A stretch of DNA of 64,000 bases from GCA-002282575 sp964646525 (GCA_964646525.1 CAZYER010000002.1:1-64000), one strand, 5' to 3'. Counted from the first letter of the stretch, positions 46,890-56,394 are shown. A program made the numbers and translations. The notes: a model not told the origin generated them from the letters alone.

Positions 46890-47087
46890 TTAATCATCCT
46901 CTAGGTTATCAGCAATAAAGGCCGAAAGCTGTAATGCAAACCAAGCTAGAGCAGCCAACAGTAGATAAATTGGGTCTGATTGCTTGAAGTATATCAAACC
47001 AGCAAAGGCTGTAACACCCCACGAAGCCCTTCTTAGCTCAACAGCAAAGTTTTTTGCTGCTTGTGCATTAAATACAAATTTTGCCAT
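46890..47087 (-). CDS. Small membrane protein (65 aa)
   Basis: Starts at the second ATG (47087, MAKFVFNAQAAKNFAV), with AGGA 5 bases before it; the first ATG at 47093 has no room for a ribosome site. Hydrophobic from about residues 23 to 56, acidic tail ADNLEDD. The N-terminal AQAAKNFAVELRRASWGVTAF looks conserved-type, but I cannot name the family. Driven by the -10 of cassette 5, about 30 bases upstream. Confidence 0.65.
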   Translation of the reverse strand: MAKFVFNAQAAKNFAVELRRASWGVTAFAGLIYFKQSDPIYLLLAALAWFALQLSAFIADNLEDD

Positions 47088-47114
47088 TGTCATTCCTAAT
47101 CAATTTGGTCAATT

Positions 47115-47203
47115 GCATTATACCACAAACCAAAAAAGCGACCCTTTCGGATCGCTTTTTCGCAGTTTCAAATTGAATACCGTGTTGCCACGGCAAGCAA
47201 TTA
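47115..47203 (-). terminator. Terminator plus extended -10 cassette copy 5 (porin 3' end)
   Basis: Starts with the porin TAA, continues TTGCTTGCCGTGGCAAC (a small inverted repeat), then the GAAA-loop hairpin and T-tract, and ends GGTTTGTGGTATAAT (-10 at 47117-47122). It would end the porin mRNA and start the 46890-47087 gene. Confidence 0.75.
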
Positions 47204-48292
47204 GAATCTGTGGATTACACCAACAGAGAATGCACTGTTGTCTTTACCATCAGCAACAGCAGATACGTTGTCACCAACACCAGAGTTATTCATTGATGTA
47301 GTGTAAGCAGCAGCAGCGCCTTTGTTATTAACCATTGCGTAGTTTAGGTAAGCAGTGGTTTTTTTGCTCATTGCGTGGTCATAACCAACGGTGATCATGT
47401 CTGCATTGTTTTTCTGAGCAGCAGTGTTGCCAGAGTTTTCAGCAATGTAGTATTGACCTTTAATAGTACCAGCAGCAGTTACTTTGTAAGAAGCACCCAA
47501 ACCATAGCTGTTCATTGCACGCGTGTTAGCAGCGCTAAAATCAGCTGTTTGGTACAAAGCAACAACTTTCAACGCACCCATAGTGTACTCTGCACCCAAA
47601 CGAGTCGCTGCAAAGTTGTTATTCGCACTCACATTGTCAGCAGCAATGTGACCTAAGCTAACACCAAAATCCTTAGCTTTGTAGTCAAGCGATGCGGACC
47701 ATGCATTTTGCTTGTTAGCCGTATTGCTAAACGGCTCATTAGTTGCAGTGTCATCAACACCACCACCAGGAACATAAGCAACCAAAGCAGAAAAACCATT
47801 AAGAGTAGGAGATTGGTAAGCAATTACGTTGTTATGACGACCATCTATCGCACGACCAATAGCGCCGTTACCGTTAGTAATGTTACGGCTGTTACCCACT
47901 TGGTCACCAAACAAGTCATATTTACGACCAACCAATTTAATTGGAGAGTCATGTTTGCCTAGCAATACCGTACCGAAACCACCACCTAAACCAACGAAAG
48001 TATTACGCATACCAGAGAAACCACTTGTGTTACCTTCACCGTCCATACCCACAGTAAATTCCATTTGGTAACTTGCTTTTAAGCCAGCACCCAAATCTTC
48101 ACTACCTCTGATACCCAAACGCGAAGAGTTAGAAGCAACGTTAAATTGCGAAGCAGAAGCACCACTAGCACCAGCAATATCAGACTGATGAATAACAGCC
48201 ATGTGTGCTTGACCGTAAACAGTAGCATTTGCAAAAGCAGAAGGAGCTGCAACAGCAGCAGCGATAGCGATAGCTAAAATATTCTTGTTCAT
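47201..48292 (-). CDS. Gram-negative trimeric porin
   Basis: 363 aa from ATG at 48292, with AAAGGA upstream; a longer frame starts inside the leader. Signal peptide MNKNILAIAIAAAVAAPSAFA, then ATVYGQAHMAV, SSRLGIRGSEDLGAGLKASYQMEF and later GVIHRF with the terminal Phe needed for BAM recognition. Typical of beta/gamma general porins (16-strand barrel). Substrate not deducible. Confidence 0.92.
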   Translation of the reverse strand: MNKNILAIAIAAAVAAPSAFANATVYGQAHMAVIHQSDIAGASGASASQFNVASNSSRLGIRGSEDLGAGLKASYQMEFTVGMDGEGNTSGFSGMRNTFVGLGGGFGTVLLGKHDSPIKLVGRKYDLFGDQVGNSRNITNGNGAIGRAIDGRHNNVIAYQSPTLNGFSALVAYVPGGGVDDTATNEPFSNTANKQNAWSASLDYKAKDFGVSLGHIAADNVSANNNFAATRLGAEYTMGALKVVALYQTADFSAANTRAMNSYGLGASYKVTAAGTIKGQYYIAENSGNTAAQKNNADMITVGYDHAMSKKTTAYLNYAMVNNKGAAAAYTTSMNNSGVGDNVSAVADGKDNSAFSVGVIHRF

Positions 48293-48359
48293 AGGATTTC
48301 CTTTATAGATTCCAACATTTTTCGAGTCAGACGGAATGTCTGCCTCAACCACGAATGCA

Positions 48360-48389
48360 ATACTACAACAGGTTTTTGTGACTGTGCAA
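48360..48389 (-). promoter_or_regulatory. Porin promoter
   Basis: Minus strand TTGCAC (48384-48389), 18-base spacer, TAGTAT (48360-48365); the 5' leader is about 60 bases and carries a small AGAC/GTCT hairpin. Confidence 0.5.
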
Positions 48390-48466
48390 CACTTTTTTGC
48401 GTTTTTGTTGAATTTTTTCGCGATTGTTGTTTTTGTGCAACAAAGAAGTGAGGGGGAAATGGTGAG

Positions 48467-48566
48467 NNNNNNNNNNNNNNNNNNNNNNNNNNNNNNNNNN
48501 NNNNNNNNNNNNNNNNNNNNNNNNNNNNNNNNNNNNNNNNNNNNNNNNNNNNNNNNNNNNNNNNNN
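48467..48566. other. Assembly gap (100 N)
   Basis: Exactly 100 N, a scaffolding placeholder and not a measured length. Adjacency of the porin and mntH is therefore only inferred by the assembler. Confidence 0.99.
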
Positions 48567-48585
48567 TCATTATAACCCTTTTATC

Positions 48586-49890
48586 CTATTCAAAAAAGAA
48601 ATTCCACAACAACAAGATATTCAACACAATAATGATACTGGTGATCAGCCCTGTGAGCAGCGTTAACCACAAGGGATTGACAAAATTACCCATTAAATCA
48701 TGGTCTTTGGTCATCATCCACAGCGGCACCAGAGCAAAAGGCAATTGCAAACTCAGAATAACCTGACTGAGCACCAATAATTGTGCCGTACCACTGACAC
48801 CAAACCACCAAGCAACCAATACCGCGGGCACTATCGCCAAACCGCGCGTGAGCAAACGGCGTTTCCAAGCAGGCAAGCGAATATTCAAAAAGCCTTCCAT
48901 TACCACCTGCCCTGCCAAGGTAGCCGTCAGGGTGGCATTTTGCCCCGAAGCGAGCAAAGCAACAGCAAATAAGGTCGAAGCAGCACTCGCACCCAACATG
49001 GGCGCTAATAACTGGTAGGCGTCTTGAATTTCAGCGACATCATTCTTGCCATTCACATAAAACACCGAAGCCGCCAGCACAACAATAGCCGCATTAATAA
49101 AGAAGGCAATGGTTAGGGCAATAATGGTGTCAAAGGTAGCATAGCGCATGGCTTCTCGTTTAGCGCCATCGTCGCTGGCAAAGTCGCGCGTGTGTACCAA
49201 TGCCGAATGTAAATAGAGATTGTGCGGCATAATGGTGGCGCCCAAAATACCCAAAGCAAGGTAGAGCATATCATTATCTGAAAACAAGGCGGTGCTAGGC
49301 ATTAAGCCAGCCGCTGCATCCGTCCAGTTGGGTGATGACCACCAAAGTTCGATAGCAAAGGAAACGCTAATGGTGGTCATCAGCGTAATCACCACCGCTT
49401 CAATTAAGCGAAAACCCTTTTGCTGCAACATCAGCAACAAAAACACATCGAACACGGTAATTAAAATACCCGCCACCATCGGGATACCAAACAACAAGTG
49501 CAAGGCAATGGCACTACCGATCAGTTCGGCAAGGTCGGTGGCAATCACCGCCAGCTCGGCCATAATCCACAATCCCCACGTAGTACGTGGGCTGTAACGA
49601 CGACGACAGAGTTGCGCCAAGTCTTGCCCAGTAGCAATACCCAAGCGTGCGGTAAGCACTTGCAACACCATCGCCATTAAACTGGCAATTAATACCACCG
49701 ACAGCAAGGCGTAACCATAAGCCGAACCGGCTGCCAGCCCCGTTGCCCAGTTGCCCGGGTCCATATAACCCACCGCCACTAAAAAAGCGGGCCCCATAAA
49801 CACCCACAAGCGACGACGGCTTGTTCCTTGCGGAATGGCGACCGAGCGATGGGATTCGGGCAAACTTAACTGTTCTTGCGGTGCATACAT
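48586..49890 (-). CDS. mntH: Nramp-family Mn(II)/Fe(II) transporter
   Basis: Proton-coupled inner-membrane metal importer. 434 aa with about 11 membrane helices. The metal-binding TM1 motif YMDPGNWATGL and TM6-type motif ILGATIMPHNLYLHSALV are intact. Divergent from mntR across a 103-base gap, which fits repression by MntR; I could not identify an operator with confidence. Confidence 0.94.
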   Translation of the reverse strand: MYAPQEQLSLPESHRSVAIPQGTSRRRLWVFMGPAFLVAVGYMDPGNWATGLAAGSAYGYALLSVVLIASLMAMVLQVLTARLGIATGQDLAQLCRRRYSPRTTWGLWIMAELAVIATDLAELIGSAIALHLLFGIPMVAGILITVFDVFLLLMLQQKGFRLIEAVVITLMTTISVSFAIELWWSSPNWTDAAAGLMPSTALFSDNDMLYLALGILGATIMPHNLYLHSALVHTRDFASDDGAKREAMRYATFDTIIALTIAFFINAAIVVLAASVFYVNGKNDVAEIQDAYQLLAPMLGASAASTLFAVALLASGQNATLTATLAGQVVMEGFLNIRLPAWKRRLLTRGLAIVPAVLVAWWFGVSGTAQLLVLSQVILSLQLPFALVPLWMMTKDHDLMGNFVNPLWLTLLTGLITSIIIVLNILLLWNFFFE

Positions 49891-49993
49891 AACATGAATT
49901 CTTTAATCGAAACGTCAATAAAATTTTTACTGGCTTTATTTTACAGCCTTGGCTACAATTTACAACATCAATTAACATTTATGGTCTATTTAG

Positions 49994-50434
49994 ATGAAAA
50001 ATACACCCGAAACCCTACCGAATGAGCAAGCGCAAGCCGCCCGTTTTCAACAAGCGCGTGATGCCCGCAGTGCGGCGACAGCGCAGGATTATGTCGAACT
50101 AATTTCCGATTTAATAGCCAGCGAAGGCGAAGCGCGTTCGGTCGATGTCGCTAAACGCTTAGGTGTCAGTCATGCCACCGTAGTCAAAACCATTAACCGC
50201 TTACAAAAAGAAGGCTTAATTAATACAAAGCCCTATCGCGGTATTTTTTTAACGCCCACGGGTGAAGACTTAGCGGCTGAATCGCGCCATCGTCATCAGG
50301 TGGTAGCAAAAGTATTAATGGCACTAGGGGTGGACGAAGAAACCGCTCAAGTGGATGCCGAGGGCATGGAGCATCACATCAGTGCCGTCACCCTCGCTGC
50401 TTTCGAGGCGTTTTTAGCACGAGCAACACAATGA
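49994..50434 (+). CDS. mntR: DtxR-family manganese regulator MntR
   Basis: 146 aa. N-terminal winged helix (YVELISDLIASEGEARSVDVAKRLGVSHATVVKTINRLQKEGLI) and C-terminal dimer domain with HHISAVTL, near the metal site. E. coli-type MntR length. Overlaps the next gene by 4 bases and diverges from mntH. Confidence 0.93.
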   Translation: MKNTPETLPNEQAQAARFQQARDARSAATAQDYVELISDLIASEGEARSVDVAKRLGVSHATVVKTINRLQKEGLINTKPYRGIFLTPTGEDLAAESRHRHQVVAKVLMALGVDEETAQVDAEGMEHHISAVTLAAFEAFLARATQ

Positions 50435-51573
50435 AGTCTTCTTTATATTTAGCCTCACTGGCAAGCAGTATTGCGCTAGCATCACTCTGCTCATTGCCCA
50501 CACAGGCACAAGACTGGCAAGGGTTTAATACGGCGATGCAACAAGGCGTTGAAGATCGTCAACAACAGATGAATGACTTTTTTAATGATGAAGCACCCCA
50601 CCATCATTTCAAGGGCTGGCCAAGTTCGCGCAGTCATTTTATGGCGATTGCTCAGGGCAACCACTTAATCAGCGATAGAAGTAATGGCGGCGACCCAGCA
50701 TGGCAAGAGCGGCATCAGCATCCGCACAATCAATGGAATGATTTGGTTTGGGTTGGCAAACCACAGGGAAACTGGCGTTATTTTGTTAATTTCAACCTAA
50801 CTGAACCCGAATTAACCATTGATGAAGCCCATATTACCTTACCCTTAGCACCCTTAACCCAACTTAAAATGGGGCAGTTTTATTCGGGCTTTGGACGATT
50901 AAACAGCCAGCATCCGCACGACCGTGATTTTATTGATACACCGATGATTTATCAACGCTTGTTTGGCGATTCGTCACTATTAGAAAAAGGGCTTCAACTG
51001 AGCCTTAGCCCGATCAGTAATGCCATGATTGCTGTTGAACAACTGAGCGCGATTAACCAAGATCAATTTAATTTACCCGACGCAGCCAAACCAGCCTTAA
51101 CCAATGTTTTTGCCCGCTTGAATCAACGCTTGTCTGAACAAACTTATACCTTAATCGGTATCAGCAGAGCGCAAGGCGATAGTGGTGATGCCAATGGTGC
51201 GAAAACCAGCACTCAATGGTCAGCCGTGGATTTAACGCTCAAGCATCGACTCAACAACCATAACTATTGGATGTTACAAGCCGAATATTTAGAAAGAACA
51301 TCTGAACAGGCTACATCGCTTAACCAACAAGGACATTATGCCATGTTGTTATACCGCTGGCATGCACAATGGCGTGTTGGTATTCGTAATGAAAGCGCTA
51401 ATAGCCAAACCAACACGTTAAGCAATACCACTCGAAACGCGCTATTAATAGAGTATGACGCCAATAGCTGGCTCAGAACTCGCTTACAATTAGGTCACGA
51501 ACAACAAGCCAAAGGCATTGAAGGCGTGTATTTATTGGCAGGATGGCAGGCGAGTTTTCAGTGGTTAAACTAA
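50431..51573 (+). CDS. Putative His-rich outer-membrane protein of the Mn operon
   Basis: 380 aa. Signal peptide MKSSLYLASLASSIALASL...TQA, then a His-rich stretch (APHHHFKG, RHQHPHNQ, QHPHDRDF) and many amphipathic strands ending in WQASFQWLN, as expected for a barrel. GQFYSGFGRLNSQHPHDRDF resembles uncharacterised zinc/metal-regulated outer-membrane proteins. Start overlaps the mntR stop (ATGA). Translation coupling to mntR suggests a role in manganese passage across the outer membrane; this is inference. Confidence 0.65.
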   Translation: MKSSLYLASLASSIALASLCSLPTQAQDWQGFNTAMQQGVEDRQQQMNDFFNDEAPHHHFKGWPSSRSHFMAIAQGNHLISDRSNGGDPAWQERHQHPHNQWNDLVWVGKPQGNWRYFVNFNLTEPELTIDEAHITLPLAPLTQLKMGQFYSGFGRLNSQHPHDRDFIDTPMIYQRLFGDSSLLEKGLQLSLSPISNAMIAVEQLSAINQDQFNLPDAAKPALTNVFARLNQRLSEQTYTLIGISRAQGDSGDANGAKTSTQWSAVDLTLKHRLNNHNYWMLQAEYLERTSEQATSLNQQGHYAMLLYRWHAQWRVGIRNESANSQTNTLSNTTRNALLIEYDANSWLRTRLQLGHEQQAKGIEGVYLLAGWQASFQWLN

Positions 51574-51654
51574 TCACCGCCCAAAATTCGCCGTGCCGTT
51601 TACCCTCATTGCCATTATAATAACCTTTTATTTTTTGTATGATGTGATGATGCT

Positions 51655-52143
51655 ATGACACCTCAAGTCGGAATTATTATGGGCTCGCAATCGGACTGGT
51701 CTACCATGCAACAAGCGGCAATCATGCTGGAGCAATTCGGCATTGCTTATGAAACGAAAGTGGTATCGGCACATCGCACGCCCGATTTGTTGGTTGAGTA
51801 TGCGAAATCGGCTGCCGATCGTGGCTTAAAAGTCATTATTGCGGGTGCAGGCGGTGCGGCTCACTTACCGGGCATGGTTGCCAGTATGACGCGCTTGCCT
51901 GTTTTAGGCGTACCAGTACAATCTAAAGCTCTATCGGGCTGGGATTCGTTATTGTCGATTGTGCAAATGCCAGGGGGCGTGCCTGTGGCAACTTTAGCGA
52001 TTGGTGATGCTGGCGCTAAAAATGCGGGCATTTTGGCAGCGCAAATTTTAGGCACTAATAATGAAACCATAGCGGTTAAACTGAACGCCTTCCGTCAAGC
52101 GCAAACCGATGCAGTGTTAGCGCAACCCGACCCTAGCCTGTGA
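51655..52143 (+). CDS. purE: N5-carboxyaminoimidazole ribonucleotide mutase
   Basis: Purine pathway mutase. 162 aa. [41 protein letters not shown] and [25 protein letters not shown] are family blocks. Ten bases before purK. A TATAAT at 51616-51621 is a possible -10. Confidence 0.95.
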   Translation: MTPQVGIIMGSQSDWSTMQQAAIMLEQFGIAYETKVVSAHRTPDLLVEYAKSAADRGLKVIIAGAGGAAHLPGMVASMTRLPVLGVPVQSKALSGWDSLLSIVQMPGGVPVATLAIGDAGAKNAGILAAQILGTNNETIAVKLNAFRQAQTDAVLAQPDPSL

Positions 52144-52153
52144 GTCGTAAAGC

Positions 52154-53245
52154 ATGAGTATCGGTTCGGTTATTGGTATGATTGGTGCAGGTCAGCTCGG
52201 TCGGATGCTGGCCTTGGCGGGAACACGCTTAGGAGCGCGTTTTGCCTTTTATGAAGATGTACCTAGTTCAACCAGCGAAACATTAGGCAAGCTGTATCAT
52301 CAACATCAGTTGCAAGCCTTTATCGACAGTGTCGATGTGGTTACCTTTGAGTCGGAAAATACGCCCGTCGAGCTGGTTGAACAAATAGCGCAACATAAAC
52401 CGGTTTTCCCGCCGGCTAAGGCGTTATTCACCGCCCAACATCGTGGACGTGAAAAAACACTATTCCGCTCGCTCGGCATCCAAACCGCCCCTTTTGCCAT
52501 TGTCAATAGCCTAACCGAATTGCAAGCAGCCGTGGAAAGCATTGGGCTACCCGCGGTACTCAAAACGACTACCGAAGGCTATGACGGCAAAGGACAAGCG
52601 GTATTACGCTTGCGTGATGATGTCATTTCCGCTTGGGAAAATATCGGTCATCGTGAACTGATTTTAGAAGGCTTTGTGCGTTTTCAACGTGAGTTGTCGA
52701 TAGTGGCTGTTCGTGATGCTCAAGGCAAAACGGTGTTTTATCCCTTAGTGGAAAACCAACATAAAGACGGTATTTTACGGGTTACGCTCGCTCCTGCTCC
52801 AGCCGTTAGCACGGCTACCAGCGCACAAGCACAAACCATGGTGCAAGCCATTATGGATGCTTTGGATTACGTTGGTGTCATGGCGTTAGAACTCTTCGAC
52901 ACCGAAAACGGACTGGTGGTGAATGAAATGGCGCCTCGTGTGCACAATTCGGGACATTGGAGTCAAGATGGTGCTTGGACGGATCAGTTCGAGAATCATT
53001 GTCGCGCGCTACTCGGGCTACCTTTAGGGGATGCCGGCCTGTCGGTTAACGCTTGTGCCATGCTTAACCTGATTGGCGAATTAGGTAACTGGCAACAAGC
53101 CTTAAGTGTGCCACACGCGCAGGTGCATTTATACGATAAAGCACCGCGCGCTGGCCGCAAGCTAGGTCACATTAATGTTACCGCTAACAGCGAGACAGAA
53201 CTACAGCAGACGATTGAACGGGTGCAAGGATTGCTAAACTCATGA
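52154..53245 (+). CDS. purK: 5-(carboxyamino)imidazole ribonucleotide synthase
   Basis: ATP-grasp enzyme giving N5-CAIR for PurE. 363 aa. GAGQLGRMLALAG N-terminal, LKTTTEGYDGKGQAVLR (ATP loop), VVNEMAPRVHNSGHWSQD. Its TGA overlaps the ATG of the microprotein gene downstream (ATGA). Confidence 0.95.
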   Translation: MSIGSVIGMIGAGQLGRMLALAGTRLGARFAFYEDVPSSTSETLGKLYHQHQLQAFIDSVDVVTFESENTPVELVEQIAQHKPVFPPAKALFTAQHRGREKTLFRSLGIQTAPFAIVNSLTELQAAVESIGLPAVLKTTTEGYDGKGQAVLRLRDDVISAWENIGHRELILEGFVRFQRELSIVAVRDAQGKTVFYPLVENQHKDGILRVTLAPAPAVSTATSAQAQTMVQAIMDALDYVGVMALELFDTENGLVVNEMAPRVHNSGHWSQDGAWTDQFENHCRALLGLPLGDAGLSVNACAMLNLIGELGNWQQALSVPHAQVHLYDKAPRAGRKLGHINVTANSETELQQTIERVQGLLNS

Positions 53246-53382
53246 TACTAAGGAGTCATTCCGTCACCAAACAAGACATTCAAGAACTCAAGAATGAGAT
53301 GCTGGTTATGAAATGGATGATGGGGTTAGTGTTAGCGGGTACAGGTGCGATTTTAATGAAGCTGTTTTTCATTAACGTGTAA
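53242..53382 (+). CDS. 46-residue DUF1640-like microprotein coupled to purK
   Basis: MILRSHSVTKQDIQELKNEM then a membrane helix (MKWMMGLVLAGTGAILMKLFF) much like the C-terminal half of the DUF1640-like protein at 44589-44858 (AGVGAIFMKLFF). Lacks the N-terminal I-x-F-D part. Starts inside the purK stop codon, so translation depends on purK. A terminator follows. Confidence 0.65.
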   Translation: MILRSHSVTKQDIQELKNEMLVMKWMMGLVLAGTGAILMKLFFINV

Positions 53383-53383
53383 T

Positions 53384-53413
53384 AAAAAACCCAGCAACTT
53401 GCTGGGCTTTTTT
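53384..53413 (+). terminator. Terminator after the purK-coupled microprotein
   Basis: CCCAGCAA/TTGCTGGG stem followed by six T, with an A-tract on the other side, so it can serve both converging genes. Confidence 0.8.
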
Positions 53414-53429
53414 GTGCGTATCAATCAGA

Positions 53430-54236
53430 TTAGAATTTAATCGTTTCACCGACTTTCATCACTTTCAGGTTTGCTTTGGCGCCGCGTTTTTTCAAGGCTT
53501 TAGCAAAGTCTTCAGGAGTGCCGGGTAAAATGTTAAAAGTACCATAGTGGTTTGGAATCGCCATTTTTGGGTTCACCAATTTCACGGCTTCGGCAGCACG
53601 CTCTGGTCCCATGGTGAAACGGTCACCAATAGCGACTAACATGGCATCAATTTTTCCAAACTCATTCACCAGTTTCATGTCTGAAAACAAGTCTGTATCA
53701 CCCGTATGATAGAAACGAGGACCATCTTTAATAGAAACAACGAAGCCGACGGCAATACCCGCTTCTTTCAAATCGCCATTTTCGAGCTCAACAGAACCGC
53801 CGTGTACCGCAGGCACAAAACCTACCTTCACTTCGCCATCTAGCAAACTAATTTCACCACCAGGAAAACCTGCTGTGCCCATATTGAATTGACCTTCGGG
53901 GAACTTCATGTGTTTCACCATCGCCTTACCCAATTCTAAGGTCGAAACCAACATAGCGGTCGGATTGTTTTCCGCAATTTTGGTCGCATCGGCAATGTGA
54001 TCGAAATGTCCATGCGTGGCTAAAATTAAGCTAACATCATCCAAGGCTTCCATGTCTTTCTTAGCGTTGGGGTTGGTTGGATTGTTAATCCACGGGTCAA
54101 TAATGACAGTTTTACCCGAGGGCGTCACAATTTTGTAGCTAGAATGACCATACCAAGTTAACTGTGTCGCTGCCAAAGCAGGAATAGCCAACACTAAGGC
54201 ACTGGTGGCAATGATAGTCTTCACTAGTTGTTTCAT
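53430..54236 (-). CDS. Secreted MBL-fold metal-dependent hydrolase (UPF0173-like)
   Basis: 268 aa. N-terminal signal peptide (VKTIIATSALVLAIPALAATQ), then the family pattern WYGHSSYKI...VIIDPWINNP, ATHGHFDHI (HxHxDH-type site), FYHTGDTDLF and IPNHYGTFN. Periplasmic by the leader, unlike most UPF0173 proteins. Substrate unknown. Convergent with the purEK unit. Confidence 0.85.
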   Translation of the reverse strand: MKQLVKTIIATSALVLAIPALAATQLTWYGHSSYKIVTPSGKTVIIDPWINNPTNPNAKKDMEALDDVSLILATHGHFDHIADATKIAENNPTAMLVSTLELGKAMVKHMKFPEGQFNMGTAGFPGGEISLLDGEVKVGFVPAVHGGSVELENGDLKEAGIAVGFVVSIKDGPRFYHTGDTDLFSDMKLVNEFGKIDAMLVAIGDRFTMGPERAAEAVKLVNPKMAIPNHYGTFNILPGTPEDFAKALKKRGAKANLKVMKVGETIKF

Positions 54237-54339
54237 GGGCGTTACCTCTTATTAATATCTCGTTATTCGATATAAGTCGCACAAAAGCTCAACAAAACGT
54301 CAAACCAAAGCGCACACTTACATCGACCGAGTTACTATA

Positions 54340-56394
54340 TTACAGCTGACCAATATCCGCAACCAAACTCATTAACTGATGCGCACTGGCTAAGAGTGCT
54401 AAGCGATTATTGCGTAGTGCTTCATCTTCCACATTCACCATCACATCGGCAAAAAAAGCATCGGCTGGCTCACGCAATGCCGACAAGGTTTGCAACACTG
54501 CCGCATAATTGGCTTGGCTGTAATGGCGTTGCGCTTCCACTTCGATATCACACAAGGCCAACCAGAGTTTTTGCTCCGCACCTGCCTGTAATAAGTCGGT
54601 ATTAACCGTGGCATGACTGCTTGCCGATTTTTTCAGGATATTACCAATACGCTTATTCGCAGCCGCTAAGGCTTCTGCTTCGGGCAACTGAACAAAACGC
54701 TCAACCGCTTGCAAACGACGCCACATATCGAGCGGTTGCGCCGATGCGACACACCGCACCGCTTCAAACCATTCGGGTTTAACACCTGTTTCGACCGCAT
54801 AGCCTTTGAAACGCGTCATGACAAAATCGACGATTTTTGCAACCAACTCATTGCTAACCGCTGGATTGTGCAAGGCTAAAGCCTCACGCACCCAATAATC
54901 AACATCAATATTAAGTTCAGATTCAACGGCAATACGCACTATAGCCAAAGCAGCACGACGCAGTGCAAAAGGGTCTTTGTCACCAGTCGGTATCATTCCC
55001 GCATAGAAAATACCAGTCAGCGTATCGAACTTATCGGCCAAAGCAACCGCCTGAGCGACTGAATTGGTCGGCAGTTCAGCACCGCCCCCTTTTGGCCAAT
55101 AGTGCTGTTCAATGGCATAAGCCACATCGACTTCTTCATTGGCTTGCAAGGCATAATAACGCCCCATAATGCCTTGTAATTCGGGGAACTCTCCCACCAT
55201 CGCTGACATGAGATCACACTTAGACAGACGCGCCGCACGACCCGCCAATTCAGGCGATGAACCCAGCTGTTTCGCCATAGCCGCTGCCAGGGTTTCAATG
55301 CGTTCGACTTTATCGAACACGCTACCTAAGTCTTTCTGGAAAATAACGGTTTTTAGCGGATGTAACCAAGCTTCCATCGCATGCTTTAAGTCTTGTTGCC
55401 AGAAAAAGCGTGCATCGGACAAACGTGGACGCACCACTTTTTCATTGCCTTCACGAATTTGCGCCACATCGCTACTGTCGATATTGGTAATGACAATAAA
55501 TACAGGCGTTAATTTGCCCTGAACATCAACAGTATGGAAATACTTTTGATTGGCTTTCATGGTTGAAATCAGGCATTCTTGCGGTACTTGCAAAAAGTCT
55601 TCTTCAAAACGACAAGTAACAGCACTTGGCCATTCAACCAAAGCGGCAACCTCTTCCACCAACTCAGGATCGATTTCTGCCACCACGCCCGCATCTTTTG
55701 CTGCCGCTTGCACCAAATCGACAATGGTTTTCATACGCGCATCAAAACTGGCAACGACAAAGGCTTTTGCCAGCGTTTGCTCGTAGCTGGCAGCATCTTT
55801 CAGCAACACCAATTCAGGGTGATGCACACGATGACCAACACTCACTTGTGCTGATTCAACACCCAAAATACGACAAGGCAGCACATCTTCACCTAACAAC
55901 AAGGTGACATGCTTGACAGGACGCACAAACTCCGCATCACCGGCACCCCAACGCATACGCTTGGGAATAGGCAGATCGGCAAGGGCTTTTTCTACCATGG
56001 TAGGCAATAAATCGCGCGTGTGACCACCTTTGATCACCTGTTTCACCGCCATCCACACACCCTTAGGCGTATCAATTTCGATCAGATCGGCAAGGGTGAC
56101 GCCATTGGTACGGGCAAAACCCTCTAATGCTTTGCTCGGATTCCCGTCTTTATCGAAAGCTTGTGATTTGGGTGGTCCTTGACGTTCTTGTACACGGTCT
56201 TCTTGCTGAAGTTGCAAATCGCGCACGCGCACCGCTAAACGACGCGGCGTAGCAAAGGGTTCTACAGCGCCATGCATTAAGTTAGCTGCTGCCAATTGCT
56301 TGGCGATACCATCAGCAAAAGCGTGCATCAGACGTTTCAGCGCTTTAGGGGGTAATTCTTCGGTGGCAATTTCAACTAAAAAATCGGCTTTCAT
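54340..56394 (-). CDS. glyS: Glycyl-tRNA synthetase beta subunit
   Basis: Beta subunit of the alpha2beta2 enzyme. 684 aa. N-terminal FLVEIATEELPPKAL, central SDARFFWQQDLK, and RRAALAIVRI with a C-terminal DALR-like anticodon domain (FFADVMVNVEDEALRNNRLALL). The glyQ ATGA-type junction at 56394 (shared base) shows coupling. Confidence 0.95.
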   Translation of the reverse strand: MKADFLVEIATEELPPKALKRLMHAFADGIAKQLAAANLMHGAVEPFATPRRLAVRVRDLQLQQEDRVQERQGPPKSQAFDKDGNPSKALEGFARTNGVTLADLIEIDTPKGVWMAVKQVIKGGHTRDLLPTMVEKALADLPIPKRMRWGAGDAEFVRPVKHVTLLLGEDVLPCRILGVESAQVSVGHRVHHPELVLLKDAASYEQTLAKAFVVASFDARMKTIVDLVQAAAKDAGVVAEIDPELVEEVAALVEWPSAVTCRFEEDFLQVPQECLISTMKANQKYFHTVDVQGKLTPVFIVITNIDSSDVAQIREGNEKVVRPRLSDARFFWQQDLKHAMEAWLHPLKTVIFQKDLGSVFDKVERIETLAAAMAKQLGSSPELAGRAARLSKCDLMSAMVGEFPELQGIMGRYYALQANEEVDVAYAIEQHYWPKGGGAELPTNSVAQAVALADKFDTLTGIFYAGMIPTGDKDPFALRRAALAIVRIAVESELNIDVDYWVREALALHNPAVSNELVAKIVDFVMTRFKGYAVETGVKPEWFEAVRCVASAQPLDMWRRLQAVERFVQLPEAEALAAANKRIGNILKKSASSHATVNTDLLQAGAEQKLWLALCDIEVEAQRHYSQANYAAVLQTLSALREPADAFFADVMVNVEDEALRNNRLALLASAHQLMSLVADIGQL

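Noticed and set aside
48289..48575. ORFs spanning the run of N on both strands
   Set aside because: They exist only because ambiguous bases have no stop codons.
49514..49978. 154-codon minus ORF in another frame of mntH
   Set aside because: Overlaps the intact Nramp frame and its promoter region; no family features.
49891..49993. MntR operator between mntH and mntR
   Set aside because: AT-rich partial palindromes are present but none matches a known MntR box closely enough to call.
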